A program made the translations under genes and the position numbers. From an uncultured Gammaproteobacteria bacterium (lineage in GTDB: Bacteria; Pseudomonadota; Gammaproteobacteria; Pseudomonadales; DT-91), in NCBI GenBank assembly GCA_929200485.1, contig CAKMZU010000022.1, positions 1-18,847 of the forward strand: a stretch of 18,847 nt of DNA. Reading direction: 5' to 3'. The notes beneath the pieces are model-generated. The model saw only the letters and a list, made by a program, of their open reading frames with translations. It was not told where the DNA came from and made no database searches. Below, in pieces: positions 13,030 to 18,847 of this stretch. The stretch's first letter is position 1, and each line of letters starts with the position of its first letter.

Positions 13030-16000
13030 ATGTTTTCTATTCCTTCGCTATTTTTGATTTCGCTCGTTTATTTTTTCTTTATCATTTTTTGTGCCGTTGC
13101 TGCAAAAAAACACTGGGTCCCCAAAAGCATCCTCAATCACCCTATGACATTCGCCTTATCCTTAGGTGGATATACTGGGACATGGGCAATTTCCGGCGCA
13201 TTAAGTGTTGCTAATACCGATGGTTACCTTTTCCTTTCGTACTTCTTTGGCACTGCCGCTTTATTTATTTTTTCACCACTAATGATTAAGCCACTATTTT
13301 ATTTAACCAAACGGTTTCGCTTAGGCTCACTCGCCGACCTTTTAAGTTTTCGCTATAAAAGCAGCTGGGCAGGATTAATTGTTGCATGCTTTGTGGTTAT
13401 CTGTGTCTTGCCATTGATGGCAATACAATTTGATAAACTCGCTGAGACTGCCGTGTATATTACTCAACCTTACCCCATACCTATCGACTACCAGCAATCA
13501 AGACCATGGGCCTGGTTTTTCTGTGTTGCGATTACAGCGACTGCGTTGTTTTTTTCTTACAGCCAAGTTAACCACCAATCCAGAGAAAACGGATTGGTAT
13601 TTACCACCGCCCTTCAATCGCTTATTAAACTCCTGTGCTTTTTAACCATCGGCGGTATGGCACTATTTGCCGTCTTTGATGGTCCAAAAGCCCTCGAAGG
13701 CTGGCTTTTATCAAACCCTGCCAGACTTTATCAACTGAACAGTTCTATCATTTCCAATAATGCACGAACACTCACTATCATTTTCTTTGCTGCGGCATTG
13801 GCTTTCCCACACCTTTTTCATTTAACCTTCGTTGAAAATCCGAACAAACGCGCAATCGATACTGCTAGCTGGGCATTCCCCGCATATCTATTGTTAATCA
13901 GCCTGCCCATTTTACCGATTCTTTGGGCAGCACAAACCTTAGGTGTTAAAAGTGCCGACTATCTCTTTGCACTTGGTATAGGCAAATTATTAGCCTCCCC
14001 CTGGGTTACCATCGCTGGCTTTTTTTGTATGCTTTCAGCAGCAGCAACACTGCTAACGATTATCGCCATTTCAGCCTCTTCCATGTTTGCTAATCATCTA
14101 ATCCTGCCTTATCTTTCGCAAAAAAAACAAATTGACCTGTTTAATCGTATAGGACTAGTCAAGCAAGGATTGATTATCATTCTGGTATTTCTATCGATGG
14201 TGGTATTAGAAGCCAGCAAGCAAATGCCAATGCTGATTAACTATAGCTTTGCCGCCTTTAGTGCAGCCTGCCAGTTTTTGCCAGGCATTCTGGCACTGCT
14301 TTACTGGCCACGAGGCAATCGAGTGGGGCTAATTACAGGCATAGTGGTTGGTTTTATCTGCTGGTTTATCTCCATTGTTCTGCCCATGGTTTCTGAAGAT
14401 GCGTTTGGGTTGATGCCGTTTTTGATTAAGTTTTTTAGTCTTGCGCCCAACAGTTATTTCACCATTGCAACCACAGCCTGCCTTGGCATAAATATGTTTG
14501 TTTTTGGGCTGGTCTCTTTTTTAATCAAACAAGACGCAGAAGAAGCCTATTTTGCAGCCCTCTGCTCACAAGATAATTTAAGCCTACCCATTCGATATAA
14601 AATTGGCTTACATAAAGCTGAAGACTTTATCGACAAACTCGCTGAAGCGATTGGTCTTGAAAGAGCAAGACAGCAGGTTATTCAAGCTGTTAATGAACTG
14701 GGCATCACTCTAAGTGAATCGCGCCCTTTTACCTTACGCTTATTAAGGCGGCAATTAGAGGCCAACCTCTCAGGTTTTTATGGGCCAACGGTATCAAGGC
14801 AAATTATTTCAAACAATATCCCTTATATTGGGGTTGAGCAATCTCACAAAGACATCAGTCTCATTGAACAAACCCTAGACACTAATCAAAAGGCTTTATC
14901 TGGCCTTGCATTAGAGTTGGATTTTTTAAGGCGATACCACAGGAATACCATTGAATCACTCCCTGTAGGCGTATGTACTTTTGGTAAAGATTTGGAAATT
15001 TTATTATGGAATAAACAGATTGAAACCTTATCAAACCAGTCTAAAGAATCTCTGCTCGGTGCGCATATCTCGGAGATAGAATCCCCCTGGAAAGAGACCA
15101 TTGAACACTTCCTTAGCTCCGAAGAAATTATTCAAAGAAAAATTTCACTGTCATTCCCGGAAGGGTCTCGCTGGTTTAATTTATTTAAAACCACACAGAA
15201 TAATGATGCTGATCAATTCATTGCAGACAACCAAACCGTCATCATCGAAGAAACAACAGAAACGGTCATGCTTGAAAACGAAGTTCTCCATAGTGAACGA
15301 CTCGCTTCAATAGGTCGCTTAGCCGCAGGGGTAGCTCACGAAATTGGCAATCCGGTGACAGGTATCGCCTGCCTTGCACAAAACCTGGTGTTAGACAGTG
15401 ATGCACCAGAAATTCTCGATGCATCAACACAGATTACAGAGCAAACAGAACGTATTAAACGTATCTTACAAATATTGATGAACTTCTCGCATGCGGGTCA
15501 CGTTGAAGATGATTTTTTGCAACCCATTGGCTTATTTGACTGCGTGGAAGATGCTATTCACTTGCTGTCGCTTGAAAACAAAGCCATTAAAGATCAAGTC
15601 ACTAACAACGTTAACCCTGACATAAAAGTACTCGGTGACGCCCAACGTTTATTGCAGGTTTTTATTAACCTCTTGAATAATGCGATTTTTGCATCAAACA
15701 AAGATGATCCCATTGAAATCACCAGCAAAGAAACTCAGACTCAAGCCTGGATCTACTTGAAAGATTCAGGTTCAGGTATCGACCCTATAATACAGGAAAA
15801 AATATTTGAGCCCTTTTTTACGACTAAGGAAACAGGGCAAGGAACGGGCTTGGGACTTTCGTTGGTGTACAGTATTATTGAGGACCATCACGGGAGTATT
15901 TCAGTCACCAGCCCCACCGATCACAACAATAATCGAGGCACCTGTTTTACATTGGAGCTGCCAAAAATTAAACTTGATCAGACTAACCAGAGTATTCACC

Positions 16001-16032
16001 ATGAAGGAAGCACTGAATGCCATCTATATTAA
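13030..16032 (+). CDS. cbrA: Sensor histidine kinase CbrA with transporter-like membrane domain
   Basis: A 1000-residue membrane sensor, close to the roughly 980 of Pseudomonas CbrA. Residues 1 to about 500 form a sodium/solute-symporter (SSS/PutP-like) domain with about a dozen hydrophobic segments; its start, including SLADLLSFRYKSSWAG, closely follows Pseudomonas CbrA. Residues about 515-625 fit the STAC linker, then a PAS domain (about 638-735). In the dimerisation domain the phosphoacceptor is His770 in LAAGVAHEIGNPVTG. The ATPase domain has the N box (VFINLLNNAIFA, 877-888), the G1 box DSGSGID (912-918) and G2 GTGLGLS (938-944), all intact. It probably phosphorylates CbrB. In Pseudomonas the pair governs use of histidine, arginine and other carbon/nitrogen sources; the input signal is not settled. 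The gene overlaps cbrB by 16 bp. Confidence 0.93.
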   Translation: MFSIPSLFLISLVYFFFIIFCAVAAKKHWVPKSILNHPMTFALSLGGYTGTWAISGALSVANTDGYLFLSYFFGTAALFIFSPLMIKPLFYLTKRFRLGSLADLLSFRYKSSWAGLIVACFVVICVLPLMAIQFDKLAETAVYITQPYPIPIDYQQSRPWAWFFCVAITATALFFSYSQVNHQSRENGLVFTTALQSLIKLLCFLTIGGMALFAVFDGPKALEGWLLSNPARLYQLNSSIISNNARTLTIIFFAAALAFPHLFHLTFVENPNKRAIDTASWAFPAYLLLISLPILPILWAAQTLGVKSADYLFALGIGKLLASPWVTIAGFFCMLSAAATLLTIIAISASSMFANHLILPYLSQKKQIDLFNRIGLVKQGLIIILVFLSMVVLEASKQMPMLINYSFAAFSAACQFLPGILALLYWPRGNRVGLITGIVVGFICWFISIVLPMVSEDAFGLMPFLIKFFSLAPNSYFTIATTACLGINMFVFGLVSFLIKQDAEEAYFAALCSQDNLSLPIRYKIGLHKAEDFIDKLAEAIGLERARQQVIQAVNELGITLSESRPFTLRLLRRQLEANLSGFYGPTVSRQIISNNIPYIGVEQSHKDISLIEQTLDTNQKALSGLALELDFLRRYHRNTIESLPVGVCTFGKDLEILLWNKQIETLSNQSKESLLGAHISEIESPWKETIEHFLSSEEIIQRKISLSFPEGSRWFNLFKTTQNNDADQFIADNQTVIIEETTETVMLENEVLHSERLASIGRLAAGVAHEIGNPVTGIACLAQNLVLDSDAPEILDASTQITEQTERIKRILQILMNFSHAGHVEDDFLQPIGLFDCVEDAIHLLSLENKAIKDQVTNNVNPDIKVLGDAQRLLQVFINLLNNAIFASNKDDPIEITSKETQTQAWIYLKDSGSGIDPIIQEKIFEPFFTTKETGQGTGLGLSLVYSIIEDHHGSISVTSPTDHNNNRGTCFTLELPKIKLDQTNQSIHHEGSTECHLY

Positions 16033-17435
16033 TTGTTGAAGACGAAAAGATTATTCGCAATGCGCTAAAGCGTCTCTTCAACGCAAAAGGATACGATGTT
16101 GAGGAAGCAGCCTCTGTATCCGAAGCCGTTACTCAGCATAATCTTGAGAATTTCGACCTGATCATTAGTGATCTTCGTCTGCCAGGTGCTCCGGGAACGG
16201 ATTTAATAGCACAAAGCGGCGACACACCCGTTCTGATCATGACGAGCTATGCGAGCATGAAGTCTGCAATTGATTCGATGAAGCTCGGTGCTGTGGATTA
16301 CATTGCCAAACCCTTTGACCATCAAGATATGCTGGCAACCGTTGAAAAAATTCTGGCCTTGAACACACCTGGCAGCACCCCCAGCAAAGGCGCAGCTGAA
16401 GCTGATAAAGCGTCAATAGAAATTCCGAAGCTTGTTGGCAACTGTAAAGCCATGCGTCAAGTATATAATTACGTAAAAAAATCAGCCCCCACTGATTGTA
16501 ATATTCTTATTCACGGAGAAACGGGGACAGGTAAAGAATTGATCGCCAAGGCCATTCATCAGTTCAGTGGACGAACACACAAACCTCTGCTCACGATTAA
16601 TTGTGCAGCAATCCCTGAAACCCTCATTGAGTCCGAACTTTTCGGCTATGAAAAAGGGGCATTTACTGGCGCAAACACATCGCGCGTTGGCATCATCGAA
16701 GCTGCAGATAAAAGCACACTATTTCTGGATGAAATAGGTGAACTCCCTTTTGAGGCACAGGCAAGGTTGCTTCGTTTTCTTCAGGAAGGTGAAATTCGCC
16801 GCATTGGTTCTGTGACACCAATAAAGGTGGATGTCAGGGTCATTTCTGCAACGCACAGAAACCTCAAACAATTAAGCAAAGAGGGCAAGTTTCGAGAAGA
16901 TTTGTATTATCGATTAAACGTCATTCAAATTGACCTCCCACCTCTAAGAGAGAGAGGTAAAGACGTATTAGAAATTGCCAATGCAGCACTGTTAAGGCTT
17001 TGCAATAAAATGCAAAAACCACAAATGCAATTCACACCAAGCGCTGTGCAAGCCATAACGACTTACGGCTGGCCAGGTAATATTCGTGAAATGGAAAATG
17101 TGATTGAACGTGCAGTGATACTCTCTGACGCGGCGCTTATCGATCATGATCTTCTGGCGATTGATTTAGAGCTGGTGGAAATTGAACATACTGAACCTAA
17201 CATTCCAACAAAAGAAGCTGCCAGCAGCCAAGATAAACATCAACTCAACCCTGAAGAAGCGGGGCTTTCGCTAGAAGACTATTTCCAGAGATTCATCTTG
17301 GAAAATCAGGATCAAATGAGTGAAACCGCATTGGCTCAAAAGCTGGGCATCAGTCGTAAAAGCTTATGGGAGCGGCGACAACGGCTGGGCATCCCAAGAG
17401 TGAAGAAATCTTCTTCGCCTATAAATATCGACTAG
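16017..17435 (+). CDS. cbrB: NtrC-family sigma-54 response regulator CbrB
   Basis: A 472-residue activator of sigma-54 promoters. The receiver domain (1-115) has the acidic pocket E8-D9-E10, phosphoacceptor Asp52, Thr76 and Lys98. The AAA+ domain (about 138-370) has Walker A GETGTGKE (167-174), the sigma-54 contact loop GAFTGA (214-219), Walker B LFLDE (236-239) and the RERGKDV and GWPGNIRE motifs. A Fis-type helix-turn-helix closes the protein (about 436-460, ALAQKLGISRKSLWERRQRLG). Its ATG lies inside the end of cbrA, with AAGGAAG 6 bases upstream, so the two are co-translated. Nothing essential is missing. In Pseudomonas, CbrB activates the sRNA gene crcZ just downstream; no such gene is visible here. 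Confidence 0.94.
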   Translation: MPSILIVEDEKIIRNALKRLFNAKGYDVEEAASVSEAVTQHNLENFDLIISDLRLPGAPGTDLIAQSGDTPVLIMTSYASMKSAIDSMKLGAVDYIAKPFDHQDMLATVEKILALNTPGSTPSKGAAEADKASIEIPKLVGNCKAMRQVYNYVKKSAPTDCNILIHGETGTGKELIAKAIHQFSGRTHKPLLTINCAAIPETLIESELFGYEKGAFTGANTSRVGIIEAADKSTLFLDEIGELPFEAQARLLRFLQEGEIRRIGSVTPIKVDVRVISATHRNLKQLSKEGKFREDLYYRLNVIQIDLPPLRERGKDVLEIANAALLRLCNKMQKPQMQFTPSAVQAITTYGWPGNIREMENVIERAVILSDAALIDHDLLAIDLELVEIEHTEPNIPTKEAASSQDKHQLNPEEAGLSLEDYFQRFILENQDQMSETALAQKLGISRKSLWERRQRLGIPRVKKSSSPINID

Positions 17436-17516
17436 CACCCGAAAGAATCCCGATAGCAGCGTTAAATCTGAACATGACAATGTAACGAGCAAGCACTTTC
17501 AATTACAGGGGCTGAC

Positions 17517-17783
17517 TAGTACTTCGATCACAGCATTTGTCCTGTTCAGTGGCTCAGTAAAATGTTCATGTTAAGGCAGATTTGTGAAGATAATAGTTAT
17601 TCTATAGCAAGCAAATCGAACGCAGACATGGGCATTTTAAATGCCACCCAAAGGGCAGTCACAGATTTCCCCGTGACTGCGTTGCAGGCACTTGAAAGAC
17701 GCGAGTATTACGGCGTACCTGCGCCTTATCACAGAAAAATCTGTGATTGCTGAACCAGACAAATGCTGTGAATCGAAGTACTA
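17517..17783. mobile_element. MITE-like element with IS630/Tc1-type ends
   Basis: Imperfect terminal inverted repeats of about 31-32 bp flank the element. The left end (17519-17549) starts GTACTTCGATCACAGC; the right end (17750-17781), read on the other strand, starts GTACTTCGATTCACAGC. They differ by a 1-base gap and two mismatches. Each end is bordered by TA (17517-17518 and 17782-17783) within CTAG, the target and TA duplication known for IS630-family elements. The interior has no transposase; a 63-codon frame is not convincing. It holds nested hairpins: GGCATTT/AAATGCC (about 17636-17650), GCAGTCAC/GTGACTGC (17655-17662 with 17673-17680) and TCACAG/CTGTGA (17729-17734 with 17741-17746). 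A short, non-autonomous, highly foldable element fits best. It sits 81 bp after cbrB. Confidence 0.8.
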
Positions 17784-17852
17784 GGCACCAGCAGCGGTCA
17801 GAAAAGTTCAAGCAACTTTAATCCTATGGCCAACTTCAAGCACATTATCTCA

Positions 17853-18847
17853 TCATTCATGGGAACTTGGGTTATAGCATCGTTTTAATAACTCATTATA
17901 TTCATATCCCACAGAGTAAGACACTGCTCCCTCATGCTCTGAAGCAGTTAAAGACGCCTTGCTTTCTGGACCTGTTATTTCTTTACGCCATTCAATTTCT
18001 CTAATAGCTCCACAAAACTTATTTTTAATGAATGTAACAGTTTGCTGATAAATTTCAGGTAGCGCTTTGCATTCATAGTTATTAGCATTGCGTGGATAAG
18101 CTAAGTCACCTGATCGCCATTGAAATTCCGTAATTTGTATCTCTTCATCTCTAAAAGCCTTCGATAACAAAGGGTTTTTTTCGGCCACATCCTTATAGGC
18201 TCGTGGATAGTATTTCATTTTCGACAATTTTTTACCAGCGATAGTCTTAGCTAAAGGCACCTGTCCTAAAGAGTCATCAAAATAATTTGATGTTATTTTC
18301 TTTTTCTTTTTCTTGTAAGATGGAATTTGAAGTGAATCTTCACTTTCAACCCATCGATAATCCTTCGGATCTTTTTGAGAAATAAAACTGCTTTTAGCAC
18401 CGATAAAAACCACACGGTGAAGATCTTCATCTTTTTTAAAAACAGCACTTGCGCCAGCAACGACAGCATTTCTAGACTGCTCTCTTGTAAGAATTTCGAA
18501 TACTTCTCCCCCTTCTTTTTCACTATCAATTGAGCCATGGCTCCCTGGGTTTATTATTATTCCAGCTTTATAAACTTTATCAGCAAGACCAAAAAGCACA
18601 TAGAGAGGTAATTTAGTATTATTGCACACTCTTATTTTATAGTTATCGCCATTAGCAAACGGTGCTATAGGCACCTTGGTATTGTCACGCATTCGCACGA
18701 CAGTATGACCGTTGTTTATTGAGCTTGGTGGACCAGTCACTTCAACATCCACACCAAAACCATCGCCTTCAGGTACAATTTCCGGTAACATGGCCTTTAC
18801 AAAAAACGACATCATCAATAGATAAATTATTACACTGATGTATATTG
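17853..18847 (-). CDS. Predicted secreted protein, function unknown, 5' end outside window
   Basis: I do not recognise the family. The frame from TTG 18818 gives 321 residues (MMMSFFVKAMLPEIV...), but it stays open to the window edge. The extra codons read IYISVIIYLL, so the full N-terminus is a hydrophobic signal peptide ending about VKA, and the real start is beyond 18847. The mature protein has a beta-rich front part (GDNYKIRVCNNTKLPLYVLF about residues 57-76, then INPGSHGSID), a run of six lysines (about 168-173) encoded by a six-base repeat, and a C-terminal part with three cysteines. No membrane helix follows the signal. It converges toward the MITE and cbrB. Codon use and the many AT-rich codons resemble the other orphan secreted genes near cbrXA more than the housekeeping genes. 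Confidence 0.6.
   Translation of the reverse strand, partial: IYISVIIYLLMMSFFVKAMLPEIVPEGDGFGVDVEVTGPPSSINNGHTVVRMRDNTKVPIAPFANGDNYKIRVCNNTKLPLYVLFGLADKVYKAGIIINPGSHGSIDSEKEGGEVFEILTREQSRNAVVAGASAVFKKDEDLHRVVFIGAKSSFISQKDPKDYRWVESEDSLQIPSYKKKKKKITSNYFDDSLGQVPLAKTIAGKKLSKMKYYPRAYKDVAEKNPLLSKAFRDEEIQITEFQWRSGDLAYPRNANNYECKALPEIYQQTVTFIKNKFCGAIREIEWRKEITGPESKASLTASEHEGAVSYSVGYEYNELLKRCYNPSSHE

Noticed and set aside
17635..17651. Possible sigma-54 promoter (GG and GC at the right spacing) inside the MITE
   Set aside because: The match comes from a palindrome, the -12 part is imperfect, and no gene lies suitably downstream on either strand.
17562..17753. 63-residue ORF inside the MITE
   Set aside because: It spans several hairpins of the element and resembles no transposase; likely chance.
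1..18847. CRISPR array or toxin-antitoxin/defence module
   Set aside because: No regularly spaced repeats and no nuclease, helicase, methylase or toxin motif found in any frame examined.

Overview
The window looks like chromosomal DNA of a fairly AT-rich gammaproteobacterium of the Pseudomonadales/Oceanospirillales type. Two blocks support this. The first is panZ-mutY-yggX divergent from hisB-hisH-hisF. The second is dksA-gluQ-cbrX-cbrA-cbrB, an order I know from Pseudomonas. Exact taxonomy cannot be decided from the sequence alone.

Layout, left to right. Positions 1-622 hold no convincing gene, only hairpins, a palindrome and a run of 11 G. A tRNA-Phe(GAA) gene with its own promoter follows on the minus strand, then the minus-strand operon panZ-mutY-yggX (acetyl-CoA sensor, adenine glycosylase, oxidative-damage/iron protein). 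Divergent from it is a histidine cluster, hisB-hisH-hisF, which lacks the hisA usually found between hisH and hisF. Next come a probably exported ATP-grasp-like protein (5018-6574), an M15 (VanY-like) peptidase on the opposite strand, a TfoX C-terminal-domain protein, a small Rieske protein, and a class I aminotransferase that converges on the Rieske gene.

The second half is the regulatory block. DksA (stringent response) is followed by GluQ (glutamyl-queuosine modification of tRNA-Asp). The small membrane protein CbrX is probably translationally coupled to the sensor kinase CbrA, whose gene overlaps that of its sigma-54 response regulator CbrB. In Pseudomonas this system controls carbon/nitrogen source use.

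The most unusual region lies between gluQ and the intact cbrX. It contains a decayed second copy of cbrX-cbrA: a nearly identical but truncated cbrX joined to a frameshifted, stop-containing remnant of cbrA residues about 139-245. An orphan gene for a predicted secreted protein (11992-12663) follows the remnant, and a second secreted-protein gene, apparently frameshifted at a seven-base homopolymer, lies just before it. Directly after cbrB is a 267-bp MITE-like element with imperfect inverted ends and CTAG/TA target features typical of the IS630/Tc1 group. The window ends inside an unrecognised, probably secreted protein gene on the minus strand. Accessory change is therefore concentrated around cbrXAB, while the surrounding housekeeping genes look intact.
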